A stretch of 64,000 nt of DNA. It comes from Cetobacterium somerae ATCC BAA-474 (GTDB lineage Bacteria; Fusobacteriota; Fusobacteriia; Fusobacteriales; Fusobacteriaceae). Each line of letters opens with the position of its first letter. The first letter of the stretch is position 1. The stretch covers positions 28,879 to 92,878 of the forward strand of contig NZ_KI518170.1 in NCBI RefSeq assembly GCF_000479045.1, in the 5' to 3' direction. This document shows, piece by piece, positions 28,511 to 37,389 of this stretch. Below the pieces are notes generated by a model. The model was not told the origin of the DNA, ran no database searches, and saw only the letters and a program-made list of their open reading frames with translations. The position numbers and the translations under genes are program-made.

Positions 28511-29503
28511 CTAGAATGTTTTTAACGCCACAGTATCAGATTTAGCATTTAATAATTTTTCAATTTCATCATTAAGTTTTAATATTGTAATTGAAAATCC
28601 TCCCATATCTAAAGATGTCATATAATTTCCTACTAAAGTTTTTTCTATGATAATATTTTTTTCCTTTAAAATATCTGTAACTCTATTATTAACTATAAAT
28701 AGTTCTATTAAAGTGGTTTCTCCTAATCCATTTATCAAAACCGCCACTTTCTCATTCTCTATTTTAGACTCTTTCAATATTTTTTCTAAAAGATGATCTA
28801 CATGTGTATTTGCATCTACAAACTTTTCTCTATGCGTCCCAGGTTCTCCATGTATTCCTAATCCAATTTCAACTTCATCTTCCGCTAAATCAAAACTATT
28901 TTTTTCAGTAGTAAATACCATACACGACTTCAAAGACATTCCCATTGTTTTTATATTTTCTACAACAACTTTTCCAAGTTTTTCAAGATTTTCCAAAGAA
29001 TATCCAGCCTCTGCTGCTGCTCCTAAAATTTTATGTACAAATACAGTTCCTGCAATTCCTCTTCTACCAACTGTATATGTACTATTTTCTACTGCTATAT
29101 CATCGTCAACAATTACCTTCCCTACTTTTATTCCTTCCATTTCTGCCATTTCTGCAGCCATCTCAAAATTCATTACATCTCCACTATAATTTTTAATTAT
29201 AAGAAGAACCCCTGCACCTGAGTCAACTGCTTTTATTGCTTCATAAACCTTATCAGCACTAGGAGAAGTAAATATCTCTCCAGCTACTGCCGCGTCTAAC
29301 ATCCCATATCCTACAAATCCTGCATGAGCTGGTTCATGACCACTTCCTCCTCCACTAATTAAAGCTACCTTTTTGTTTTTCTTTTCTTTTCTCACAATAA
29401 TTGGCAAATCTTTTACACTTTCAATACTATTTGGAAATGCCTTTATCATTCCATCAATCATCTCTTTTACGATATTTTCTTTTTTATTGATAAGTTTCTT
29501 CAT
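28511..29503 (-). CDS. dhaK: Dihydroxyacetone kinase substrate-binding subunit DhaK
   Basis: Binds dihydroxyacetone as a hemiaminal on a histidine in GLGIHGEPGTHRE. The N-terminal phosphate-loop region is VALISGGGSGHEPAHAGFVGYGMLDAAV. Together with DhaL and DhaM it forms dihydroxyacetone phosphate for glycolysis, using phosphate from the PTS. The 330 residues are normal. It is the first gene of the operon with a near-consensus promoter upstream. No glycerol dehydrogenase is encoded nearby. Confidence 0.94.
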   Translation of the reverse strand: MKKLINKKENIVKEMIDGMIKAFPNSIESVKDLPIIVRKEKKNKKVALISGGGSGHEPAHAGFVGYGMLDAAVAGEIFTSPSADKVYEAIKAVDSGAGVLLIIKNYSGDVMNFEMAAEMAEMEGIKVGKVIVDDDIAVENSTYTVGRRGIAGTVFVHKILGAAAEAGYSLENLEKLGKVVVENIKTMGMSLKSCMVFTTEKNSFDLAEDEVEIGLGIHGEPGTHREKFVDANTHVDHLLEKILKESKIENEKVAVLINGLGETTLIELFIVNNRVTDILKEKNIIIEKTLVGNYMTSLDMGGFSITILKLNDEIEKLLNAKSDTVALKTF

Positions 29504-29538
29504 AAATCTCCTCCTATTTTGAGTTATTTCAATATCTC

Positions 29539-29567
29539 TATATACTTTAATTTTTCTTTTTTGTCAA
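29539..29567 (-). promoter_or_regulatory. Sigma-70 promoter of dhaKLM
   Basis: On the minus strand TTGACA (29562-29567) and TATATA (29539-29544) with a 17-base spacer, about 36 bases before dhaK. Confidence 0.65.
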
Positions 29568-29659
29568 ATACAATAAAAACTATAAAATTCTTTGTAGGAT
29601 TTTTATCAATTCTTTAGTAGAAAGTAACATAAGCTAATTAAGCTAAGGGAGGAATAAAA

Positions 29660-29887
29660 ATGGAAATGAATAAGAGTGAAGCTTTAAAAATTTATAAACA
29701 ATATTTTAATGATGGAGAGTTTATTGATTTTTTAGAATCTCCATATATTGTTGAAGACTCAGATGACTTCGAAGATTATTATCCAGAAGGAACACCTAAT
29801 CTATTTTCAAAAGAAGCAAGTTCTTTGTTTTTTACAGCTTATAAATTAAACGAAGATTTGTTATCTATTACAGTAGAAAATAAATAA
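29660..29887 (+). CDS. Small acidic protein of unknown function (75 aa)
   Basis: Not recognised. It is rich in Glu, Asp, Tyr and Phe (for example EDSDDFEDYYPEG), with no cysteines, signal peptide or membrane helix. GGGAGG lies seven bases before the ATG and a terminator follows the stop, so it looks like a real single-gene unit between the dha operon and the MsmX-type ATPase gene. No role can be assigned. Confidence 0.7.
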   Translation: MEMNKSEALKIYKQYFNDGEFIDFLESPYIVEDSDDFEDYYPEGTPNLFSKEASSLFFTAYKLNEDLLSITVENK

Positions 29888-29899
29888 AGTTAACATAAG

Positions 29900-29930
29900 A
29901 AAGAGGCCTTTAAAAAAAGACCTCTTTTTA
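29900..29930. terminator. Bidirectional terminator
   Basis: AAAGAGG-CCTTT pairs with AAAGA-CCTCTTT with one mismatch, flanked by T-runs on the plus strand and A-rich bases on the other side. It serves the small acidic protein gene (+) and the ATPase gene (-). Confidence 0.8.
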
Positions 29931-29941
29931 TATTCATACTA

Positions 29942-31066
29942 TTAAATTGTTATATTTTTTTCTGTTTCTATATCAAATAAATGACACTTATCCATTTCGA
30001 AATAGAAATTTTCTTGTTGATTAAAGTTTGCTCCTGTAGATTTCTCTGCTGGAATTCTTGCTGTATATTGTGCATCTCCTATAAAGAAATAGATAAACTC
30101 TTCATTACCCATTTGCTCTACTATATTTACTTTTCCTACTAATGATGAATCACCAGGTTTTGCTGTATTTTTATTTCCTACATTTTCTGGTCTTATTCCA
30201 AACCATACATCTTTCCCTACGTGTCCTTTTACTTTTTCAGCTTTTTCCTTTGGTAACTCTAATTCATCCCCATTAGTTAATTTTACAAATAATTTGTTTT
30301 CTTTTGATATTAAAGATGCCTTCACAATATTCATTGCTGGCGAACCAATAAATCCTGCTACGAATTTATTTGCCGGAGTATTATATAGATTTAATGGTGT
30401 ATCAACTTGCATAATTTTTCCATAATTTAATACACAAATTCTATCTCCCATTGTCATAGCTTCAACCTGATCATGTGTTACGTAAATCATTGTTGCATTT
30501 TGACCTTCTTCTTTTAATTGCTTATGAAGTTGAGTTATTCTTACTCTCATAGAAACTCTTAATTTTGCATCTAAGTTTGATAGTGGTTCATCAAATAAAA
30601 ATACTTCTGGCTTTCTTACAATAGCTCTTCCTACAGCAACCCTTTGTCTTTGTCCTCCAGACATCTCTTTAGGTTTTCTATCTAAAAGATCTGTAATCTC
30701 AAGTTTCTCAGCTGCCTCTTTAACTCTTTTATCAATCTCATTTTTAGGAACTTTTGCCATTTTAAGTCCAAATGCCATGTTATCATAAACTGTCATATGT
30801 GGATATAGAGCATAGTTTTGGAAAACCATTGCGATTCCTCTATCTTTTGGAGGTAAGTCATTAACTAGCTTCTCTCCTATATAGATTTCTCCACCTGTAA
30901 TCTCTTCTAAACCTGCAACCATTCTAAGAGTAGTTGATTTTGCACAACCAGATGGTCCTACAAATACCATGAACTCTCCATCTTTAATATTAAGGTCGAT
31001 ACCATGAACTGCCTTAAATCCATTAGGATACTGTTTTTCTACTTTTTTTAGTACTACTTCTGCCAT
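29942..31066 (-). CDS. MsmX/UgpC-type sugar ABC transporter ATPase
   Basis: ATP-binding subunit for carbohydrate importers of the MalK/UgpC/MsmX group. Walker A is GPSGCAKST (Ala where Gly is commonest), signature MSGGQRQR, Walker B VFLFDEPLSNLDAKLR, followed by the TOBE-type regulatory domain with WFGIRPENVG. The start MAEVVLKKVEKQYPNG follows an AAGGAGG site; the frame extends 51 bases upstream without one. No sugar-binding protein or permease lies near, so it may be a shared ATPase that energises several importers, as known for MsmX (inference). Confidence 0.9.
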   Translation of the reverse strand: MAEVVLKKVEKQYPNGFKAVHGIDLNIKDGEFMVFVGPSGCAKSTTLRMVAGLEEITGGEIYIGEKLVNDLPPKDRGIAMVFQNYALYPHMTVYDNMAFGLKMAKVPKNEIDKRVKEAAEKLEITDLLDRKPKEMSGGQRQRVAVGRAIVRKPEVFLFDEPLSNLDAKLRVSMRVRITQLHKQLKEEGQNATMIYVTHDQVEAMTMGDRICVLNYGKIMQVDTPLNLYNTPANKFVAGFIGSPAMNIVKASLISKENKLFVKLTNGDELELPKEKAEKVKGHVGKDVWFGIRPENVGNKNTAKPGDSSLVGKVNIVEQMGNEEFIYFFIGDAQYTARIPAEKSTGANFNQQENFYFEMDKCHLFDIETEKNITI

Positions 31067-31105
31067 ATTAATTCTTCCTCCTTGTTTTTTACTAAATCTG
31101 AGGTT

Positions 31106-31134
31106 ATTATATAGCATCTTTTTATTTTTTTCAA
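31106..31134 (-). promoter_or_regulatory. Sigma-70 promoter of the MsmX-type ATPase gene
   Basis: On the minus strand TTGAAA (31129-31134) and TATAAT (31106-31111) with a 17-base spacer, about 40 bases upstream of the start. Confidence 0.65.
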
Positions 31135-31179
31135 CTATTTTTGTTTATTTTTAACTCTTTTTTTACATTTATTTTACAA

Positions 31180-32184
31180 TTAGTTATTAAATTCGAATGT
31201 TGTATATGTATAATACTCTATTTTATTATTATAAATTTTAGCCTTTTCTGGCATAAAGTTAAAAATATCTGGATAATCTTGCATTTCAAAACATATTCCA
31301 TTATGCTTTTTATCTAAAAAATTTCCTGTATAAATAACTGCTACAGGTTCACTAGATTTTACTTTAATGTTTCTTCCTGATTCCTCATCCTTTAACTCAA
31401 TATCAAAATTATATTTTTTTGATAATTCAAAAGGATGATCAATTCCTCCTCCAACAATCTCTACTTGTTTATGTGATAACTGTAATATATCTCCTAATTT
31501 TTGAAAGTTTTCAAAATTAACAAAATTATCTTCTCTCTCCATTTTTAAAGGAACTGTATTTTCATCTACCCAACCATAACCCTCTGCATTAACTTTTAAA
31601 AATTGTTCTTTTATATCATATTTCGCTTCACCACTCAAATTAAAATATGAATGGTTTGTTAAATTTATATATGTATCTCTATCACTGTCTCCAAAATATT
31701 CTATTTTCAATTCATTTTTCTCTAAAGTATATATAACTTTAAAATCTACTTCTCCTGGAAATCCATTTTCTAAGTGAGGACTTTTATATGTTAAAGTTAA
31801 AATTCCTTTATTATCAGAAACTTTTGCATCACCCTTCCACACTTTCGCATTTAAACCATTAGGACCTCCATGTAAATTATTTCCTCCATTATTTTTTTGC
31901 AGTTCATAAATTTTATTTCCTATTTTTAAAATTCCATCTTTTGTTCTTCCAGCTACTCTTCCTGTTATACATCCATAAAAATATTCATTTTTTTCATATT
32001 CTCCTAGAGTTTTATATCCCAAAACTATATTCTCAAAATTTCCGTTTTTATCAGAAGTTTTTAAAGATTTTATAATTCCCCCCAAAGAAATAATTTCTAA
32101 ATCAACAAATTCATTTTTCAAATTATACAAAAATACTTCTTCACCATTAAAAGTTGTTCCAAACTCTGTAATATTTAATTTCAA
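31180..32184 (-). CDS. galM: Aldose 1-epimerase GalM
   Basis: Mutarotase converting beta- to alpha-galactose ahead of galactokinase. It has the family motifs GRVAGRTKDG, GGNNLHGGPNGLNAKVW, YINLTNHSYFNLSG (catalytic His) and a late YTGNFLD with a downstream Glu region. Its 334 residues are typical. It starts with TTG, which overlaps the stop of the ROK regulator gene by four bases; GGAGGG lies about ten bases upstream. Co-transcribed with the ROK gene, and divergent from galK-galT. Confidence 0.9.
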   Translation of the reverse strand: MKLNITEFGTTFNGEEVFLYNLKNEFVDLEIISLGGIIKSLKTSDKNGNFENIVLGYKTLGEYEKNEYFYGCITGRVAGRTKDGILKIGNKIYELQKNNGGNNLHGGPNGLNAKVWKGDAKVSDNKGILTLTYKSPHLENGFPGEVDFKVIYTLEKNELKIEYFGDSDRDTYINLTNHSYFNLSGEAKYDIKEQFLKVNAEGYGWVDENTVPLKMEREDNFVNFENFQKLGDILQLSHKQVEIVGGGIDHPFELSKKYNFDIELKDEESGRNIKVKSSEPVAVIYTGNFLDKKHNGICFEMQDYPDIFNFMPEKAKIYNNKIEYYTYTTFEFNN

Positions 32185-33353
32185 ACCTCATCCCTCCACA
32201 TATTTTTTTTAAATAAATTATGTCTTACAACCGATATTGGGTTATAAGTATGCATTTCATCTAACATATTTGAAACTATTAAATCATATTTTTGTTCCTC
32301 TAAAGTAACTTTTTGTAATTCTAATTTCAAAGTATTTAAAAGTAAATTTTCTTTAAATAATTCACCTACTAAAATTATTTTTTCTGGATTTATTAAAGAG
32401 ATTATCATATCTATACTGTGAGCAATTATAACCATAGCTTCTGTGCTAACCTTTGTACTTAAAAAATCTCTCTCTTTAACTCCTTGTAATACATCTAGAA
32501 TCCCAATTGTTCCTTTGGTATTTAATTTTTCTTTTAATGAACTATAGTTATTTAATTTAATCATAGAAACAAGTCTATTTATTATCGCTTTATTTGAAGC
32601 CTCAGCTTCTAAACACCCTCTTTTTCCACAAGAACATCTTCTTAAACTACTTCTATCCATAACTACATGACCAATCTCTCCAGAAATAAATCCGTGGCCT
32701 GATAATAAATTCCCATTTACAAATATTGAACTTCCAATTCCCTCTGAAACATTTAAAACTACATAATTTTCACTATCTTGAGCTCCACCAAAATATTTTT
32801 CTGTTAATGCCATAGCTCTAACATCATTTTCTATCAGAGTAGGTAAATTAAATCTTTTTTCAATTCTATCTCTTATATCGATTTTTTTTCTTTTATAGTG
32901 AGGAGAAAATATAATAACTCCCTTCTCTGAGTTTATAAGTCCAGTTATTGCCATCGATATAACTTTTATTCCTTTTTCCTCTTCTAATTCTTTTTCAATA
33001 ATTGTTTCTAAATAATCTATTAACTCTTTATCTTCTGATATTTTATAACTTTTTGTTTTAACTATTTCCCCAGCTACATTTCCAACTGATATTACCAACG
33101 ATGTAGGAGTTAATGATATTCCCAAAATTTTTCCTACCCAATATTTATTCAAAGATAAATCTATCGCTCTTCTCCCACCAGTTGATTCTCTTTGAGACAC
33201 CTCTAAAACTATCCCACATTGTAATAAAGGTTCAATCGATTTTGTTATAGCTGCTGGTGTCAACTCTAACTCCTCTGCTATCCTTTTTCTTGATATTTTA
33301 TTTTTATTTTTAATCATCTCTAATATTCTTAGTTGAGATTGTGTAAAATCCAT
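32181..33353 (-). CDS. ROK-family transcriptional regulator
   Basis: An N-terminal winged helix (QLRILEMIKNKNKISRKRIAEELELTPAAITKSIEPLL) is followed by a ROK sugar-kinase-like domain with SEGIGSSIFVNGNLLSGHGFISGEIGHVVMD and the zinc motif CSCGKRGCLE. The NagC/XylR/Mlc group senses sugars or sugar phosphates. Its location between galM and divergent galK-galT suggests it controls galactose genes (inference). The 390 residues are normal. It is the first gene of its unit, with a good promoter. Confidence 0.9.
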   Translation of the reverse strand: MDFTQSQLRILEMIKNKNKISRKRIAEELELTPAAITKSIEPLLQCGIVLEVSQRESTGGRRAIDLSLNKYWVGKILGISLTPTSLVISVGNVAGEIVKTKSYKISEDKELIDYLETIIEKELEEEKGIKVISMAITGLINSEKGVIIFSPHYKRKKIDIRDRIEKRFNLPTLIENDVRAMALTEKYFGGAQDSENYVVLNVSEGIGSSIFVNGNLLSGHGFISGEIGHVVMDRSSLRRCSCGKRGCLEAEASNKAIINRLVSMIKLNNYSSLKEKLNTKGTIGILDVLQGVKERDFLSTKVSTEAMVIIAHSIDMIISLINPEKIILVGELFKENLLLNTLKLELQKVTLEEQKYDLIVSNMLDEMHTYNPISVVRHNLFKKNMWRDEV

Positions 33354-33537
33354 ATATTCCTCCCTAATTCTATATAATTTATAATACCTCTATCCAAGTC
33401 TCTAAGTCAATGTATTTAACACTAACTTTTTTAACTTTTTTAATTAACTTTGTTCTAAAATTATATTTTTACTTTTAAGTAATCTATTTTTAAAGTATAC
33501 TCAAATCAAAATAAACAAAATAAAGGGGAGATTATTT
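33354..33537. promoter_or_regulatory. Divergent control region between the ROK regulator and galK
   Basis: The minus-strand promoter is TTGACT (33405-33410), 18 bases, TATTAT (33381-33386), reading into the ROK gene. Towards galK, TATACT (33496-33501) is a possible -10 with only a weak -35. Between them lie repeated TTAACTTTTTTAA-like segments (about 33418-33452), a candidate site for the ROK regulator. Confidence 0.55.
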
Positions 33538-34725
33538 ATGGAACTTATCAATAACTTAGTAAAAAATTTTAAAAAAGAATTTAAAAAAGATGATAAAACT
33601 TCAGTTGAAGTTTTCTTTGCACCTGGTAGAGTTAATTTAATTGGAGAACATATTGATTACAACGGTGGTAAAGTTTTTCCATGTGCATTAGACTTTGGTA
33701 CTTATGCTGTTGTAACTAAGAGAGAGGATAACATTTTTAGAATGTCTTCTGAAAATTTTAAAGATTTAGGAATTATTGAATTTTCTTTAGATTCTTTAAT
33801 ATATGACAAAAAAGATGATTGGGCTAATTATCCAAAAGGTGTTGTAAAAACTTTTTTAGATTCTGGGTTTAATATAAATAGTGGATTTGATGTTTTATTC
33901 TTTGGAAATATTCCAAATGGTGCAGGTTTATCATCTTCTGCTTCTATTGAAGTTTTAACATCAGTTATCCTTAAATCTCTATTTAATTTAGATATTAATA
34001 TGGTTGATATGGTTAAATTAAGTCAAAAAACAGAGAACGAATTTATTGGTGTTAATTGTGGAATTATGGATCAATTTTCTATTGGAATGGGTAAGAAAGA
34101 TCACGCTATACTTTTAGACTGTAATACACTTGAGTATTCTTATGCTCCATTTATTTTAAATAATGCGTCTATTATTATTGCAAATACAAATAAAAGAAGA
34201 GGTCTTGGTGAATCTAAATATAATGAAAGAAGAGCTTCTTGTGAAAACGCACTAAAAGATTTAAAAGATAATGGTATTAACATTAATGCTCTTTGTGATA
34301 TGGATTCAGAAAAATTTGAAAATACAAAACATTTTATAAAGTCTGAAGAAGCTATACCTAGAGTTAGACATGCTGTTACTGAAAATGAAAGAGTTTTAAA
34401 AGCTATGAAATGTTTAAAAGACGGAGATATCTTAACTTTTGGAAAACTTATGAATGATTCTCACAAATCTTTAAAAGATGATTATGAAGTTACTGGTCTT
34501 GAACTTGATAGCTTAGTTGAAGCAGCTTGGGAAGAAGAGGGAACTATCGGTTCTAGAATGACAGGTGCAGGATTTGGTGGTTGTACTGTTTCTTTAGTTA
34601 AAAATGATTGTATTGAAAAATTTATTGAAAATGTTGGTAAAAAATACAAGGAAAAAACAGGGCTAGAAGCAACATTCTATATTGGTAATCCAGGAGATGG
34701 AGCTAAAAAGTTAGGTGATTTTTAA
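33538..34725 (+). CDS. galK: Galactokinase GalK
   Basis: GHMP-family kinase phosphorylating alpha-galactose at C1. It shows the galactokinase signature GRVNLIGEHIDYNGG, the ATP loop PNGAGLSSSAS, the catalytic Asp region NCGIMDQFSIGMG and the C-terminal GSRMTGAGFGGC. Its 395 residues are normal. AAGGGGAG precedes the ATG. Its stop overlaps the galT start by one base, so galK and galT are coupled. Confidence 0.95.
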   Translation: MELINNLVKNFKKEFKKDDKTSVEVFFAPGRVNLIGEHIDYNGGKVFPCALDFGTYAVVTKREDNIFRMSSENFKDLGIIEFSLDSLIYDKKDDWANYPKGVVKTFLDSGFNINSGFDVLFFGNIPNGAGLSSSASIEVLTSVILKSLFNLDINMVDMVKLSQKTENEFIGVNCGIMDQFSIGMGKKDHAILLDCNTLEYSYAPFILNNASIIIANTNKRRGLGESKYNERRASCENALKDLKDNGININALCDMDSEKFENTKHFIKSEEAIPRVRHAVTENERVLKAMKCLKDGDILTFGKLMNDSHKSLKDDYEVTGLELDSLVEAAWEEEGTIGSRMTGAGFGGCTVSLVKNDCIEKFIENVGKKYKEKTGLEATFYIGNPGDGAKKLGDF

Positions 34726-36212
34726 TGATTAACTCTTTAATACAAGAACTGTTAAACTACGGATTACAAAAAAAACTAATCGATTCATGTGAAGAGATTT
34801 ACTCTAGAAATCTTTTACTCGATGTTTTAAATTTAAAAGAGTGGAAAAAAGAAGAACCTAAAACAGGAAGAGATCTTGAAATTATACTTCTAGATATTTG
34901 TCATTGGGCTATTGAAAATAGTTTGATTAATGATTCTCCATCTGAAATGGAACTTTTAGATACTAAATTAATGAATTGTATCACTCCAAGACCGAAAGAA
35001 GTTATTAATAAGTTCAATAATGATTTTAAAATTTCACCTGAAAAAGCAACAGCTAACTACTATGAATTCTCAAAAAATACCAATTATATTAGAGATGCTC
35101 GAATTAAAAGAAATTTACATTGGTTTTCGAATACTCCCTACGGCGATTTAGAAATAACTATTAATTTGGCTAAACCTGAAAAAGATCCTAAAGATATTGA
35201 AAGAGAAAAAAATATGCCTAAGTCTTCTTATCCTAGTTGTCTTTTGTGTTTAGACAATGTGGGATATAGTGGAAGATTAAATCATCCAGCTAGACAAACA
35301 CATAGAGTTATTCCTATGAATTTAAAGTCTGAAAATTGGTATTTTCAATTTTCTCCATATGTTTATTATAATGAACACTCTATAGTTTTTTGTGAAGATC
35401 ACAGACCTATGAAAATGGGCAAAGATACTTTTGATAGACTTTTAGAATTTATTGAAATCTTTCCACATTATTGTATTGGTTCTAATGCTGATTTACCTAT
35501 AGTTGGGGGATCAATTTTATCTCATGATCATTACCAAGCTGGAAAGCATACATTCCCTATGGAGAAAGCTCCAATCGAAAATAAATTTCAAATGAAAGAT
35601 TTTCCTGAAGTTAGTTGCGGAACCATTAAATGGCCTATGTCTGTTATTAGAATATCTTCAAAAAATAAGGAAACTCTATCTGAAGCAGCTGAATATATTT
35701 TTGAAAAATGGAAAAATTATAGTGATGAAACTGTTGATATTATAGCTTATTCTGAAGGTATTCCTCACAATACCGTTACTCCTATTGCTAGAAAAGTAGG
35801 CGATGAATATCAAATAGATTTAGCTTTAAGAAATAATATAACCTCTGATGAACACCCTATGGGAATATTCCATCCTCATTCTGAAGTTCACAATATAAAA
35901 AAAGAAAATATAGGACTTATTGAAGTTATGGGACTTGCTATTTTACCTGGAAGACTTCAAGAAGAAATGATTCTTTTAGAAAAAGAATTACAAAATCCAA
36001 ATTGGCAAATTACTTTAAAAGAGAATCCTACTCTTGGTAAACATTATGATTGGATTAAAAATATAGTGTCAAAAAGAGACAATATTGTAACATTAGATAT
36101 TTTAAAAGAAGAGATAGGAAAAACTTTCTCTACAGTTTTAGAGCATGCTGGGGTCTTCAAAAGAGATGATACTGGAAAAAAAGCTTTTAAAAACTTCACA
36201 GACACATTATAA
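34725..36212 (+). CDS. galT: UDP-glucose-hexose-1-phosphate uridylyltransferase, class II GalT
   Basis: Transfers UMP between UDP-glucose and galactose-1-phosphate in the Leloir pathway. It is the long bacterial form (495 residues) typical of Firmicutes and fusobacteria: HPARQTHRVIPM, VGGSILSHDHYQAGKHTFPM (active-site region) and NTVTPIARK. It follows galK by overlap. No galE is present in the window, so UDP-galactose 4-epimerase must lie elsewhere. Confidence 0.94.
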   Translation: MINSLIQELLNYGLQKKLIDSCEEIYSRNLLLDVLNLKEWKKEEPKTGRDLEIILLDICHWAIENSLINDSPSEMELLDTKLMNCITPRPKEVINKFNNDFKISPEKATANYYEFSKNTNYIRDARIKRNLHWFSNTPYGDLEITINLAKPEKDPKDIEREKNMPKSSYPSCLLCLDNVGYSGRLNHPARQTHRVIPMNLKSENWYFQFSPYVYYNEHSIVFCEDHRPMKMGKDTFDRLLEFIEIFPHYCIGSNADLPIVGGSILSHDHYQAGKHTFPMEKAPIENKFQMKDFPEVSCGTIKWPMSVIRISSKNKETLSEAAEYIFEKWKNYSDETVDIIAYSEGIPHNTVTPIARKVGDEYQIDLALRNNITSDEHPMGIFHPHSEVHNIKKENIGLIEVMGLAILPGRLQEEMILLEKELQNPNWQITLKENPTLGKHYDWIKNIVSKRDNIVTLDILKEEIGKTFSTVLEHAGVFKRDDTGKKAFKNFTDTL

Positions 36213-36243
36213 TATTTTATATAACTATTATAATGAGGATAAT

Positions 36244-36531
36244 ATGAATAATTCAAATAAAAAATGGTACGTTTATATTTTAAGATGTGAAAACAACTCT
36301 TTATATACGGGTATTACAACAGATGTTACAAAGCGATTTCAACAACATATTAGTGGAAAAGGAGCTAAATATACAAAAATTTATAAACCTACAAAAATTG
36401 AGGTTGTTTTTATTAAAGAAAATAGATCTGAAGCATCTAAAGAGGAGATTCGAATTAAAAAACTAACTAAGTTAGAAAAAGAGAGATTGTGTAAAAATAC
36501 ATTTAATGATATACTCAAAACAAATAATTAA
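36244..36531 (+). CDS. GIY-YIG domain protein (YhbQ-like)
   Basis: Small single-domain GIY-YIG nuclease-fold protein. The pattern WYVYILRCENNSLYTGITTDVTKRFQQH is the UPF0213/YhbQ form, followed by GAKYTKIYKPTKIEVVF and a conserved Glu-rich end. Some relatives cleave DNA or act in repair, but the role is unsettled. The ATG at 36244 follows TGAGGATAAT; a longer frame overlaps galT and lacks a ribosome site. It lies 31 bases after galT. Confidence 0.85.
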   Translation: MNNSNKKWYVYILRCENNSLYTGITTDVTKRFQQHISGKGAKYTKIYKPTKIEVVFIKENRSEASKEEIRIKKLTKLEKERLCKNTFNDILKTNN

Positions 36532-36546
36532 CTAGGGGGCGTTTTA

Positions 36547-37335
36547 ATGTTGGAAACCTTTTTTTCAGAGATTTCTTTAATTAACTTTATGTTTTTAGCT
36601 TCAGCTTGCTTCTGTGCAGCATTTGTTGATGCTATTGCTGGTGGGGGTGGACTAATTAGCTTACCAGCTTTTTTAGCTGCAGGATTAGATCCTCATATGG
36701 CACTTGGAACAAATAAACTAGCAGCTTTTTTTTCAAGTAGTGGTAGTGCTTTTAAATTTGCTCGTTCTGGAAAAATAAATTGGGATTTAATTAAATATCT
36801 AATTCCTTTTTCTTTTATTGGAGCTATTTTAGGAGTTAAAGCGGTTATTTTGATTGATTCAAAATATTTATATCCTATTGCATTCTTTTTACTAGTTTTT
36901 GTTCTTATTTATACTTTAAAAAATAAAAATTTAGGTAGCCATGATAATTTTCAAGGCGTAAATTCAAAAAATTTAAAACTTGGAATCTTAATGGCATTTT
37001 CTCTTGGATTTTATGATGGGTTCTTTGGTCCTGGAACAGGTTCATTTATAATATTTGGATTTATTGAAATTTTTAAATTAGATTTCATCAGAGCAAGTGG
37101 AAATTCAAAATTTTTAAATTTAGCTAGTAATATTGCTAGTGTTATAACATTTATATACTATGGAAAAATTGCTTATATGTATGCCCTTACAGTTGGAGTT
37201 GTAATGCTAATTGGAGCTAATGTTGGTGCAAAAGTCGCTGTTACAAGAGGTACAAAGTTCATAAGACCTGTTTTTCTTGTTATAACAACTATTGTTACTG
37301 CTAAAATGGCTATAACTTTTTTACAACAACTATAA
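36547..37335 (+). CDS. TSUP (TauE/SafE) family permease
   Basis: Inner-membrane protein of about eight helices with the TSUP pattern: FVDAIAGGGGLISLPAFLAAGLDPHMALGTNKLAAF near the start and GFYDGFFGPGTGSFIIFGF at mid-protein. Relatives move sulfite, sulfoacetate or other small anions; this YfcA-like branch has no fixed substrate. AGGGGGC lies seven bases before the ATG. It closes a run of plus-strand genes, with a terminator behind it. Confidence 0.85.
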   Translation: MLETFFSEISLINFMFLASACFCAAFVDAIAGGGGLISLPAFLAAGLDPHMALGTNKLAAFFSSSGSAFKFARSGKINWDLIKYLIPFSFIGAILGVKAVILIDSKYLYPIAFFLLVFVLIYTLKNKNLGSHDNFQGVNSKNLKLGILMAFSLGFYDGFFGPGTGSFIIFGFIEIFKLDFIRASGNSKFLNLASNIASVITFIYYGKIAYMYALTVGVVMLIGANVGAKVAVTRGTKFIRPVFLVITTIVTAKMAITFLQQL

Positions 37336-37343
37336 ATATAATT

Positions 37344-37389
37344 AAATAATAAAAACCCTCTAATTAAAGAAGAGGGTTTTTTATTATTT
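37344..37389. terminator. Bidirectional terminator
   Basis: AAATAATAAAAACCCTC and GAGGGTTTTTTATTATTT form a 17-base stem around 11 bases. It lies between two convergent genes, the TSUP permease (+) and the M42 peptidase (-), and includes the stop codon region of the latter. Confidence 0.88.

Noticed and set aside
27932..29221. Plus-strand open frames across dhaK and dhaL
   Set aside because: They are rich in Leu, Tyr and Phe, lack ribosome sites and lie opposite clear dha genes, so they are shadows.
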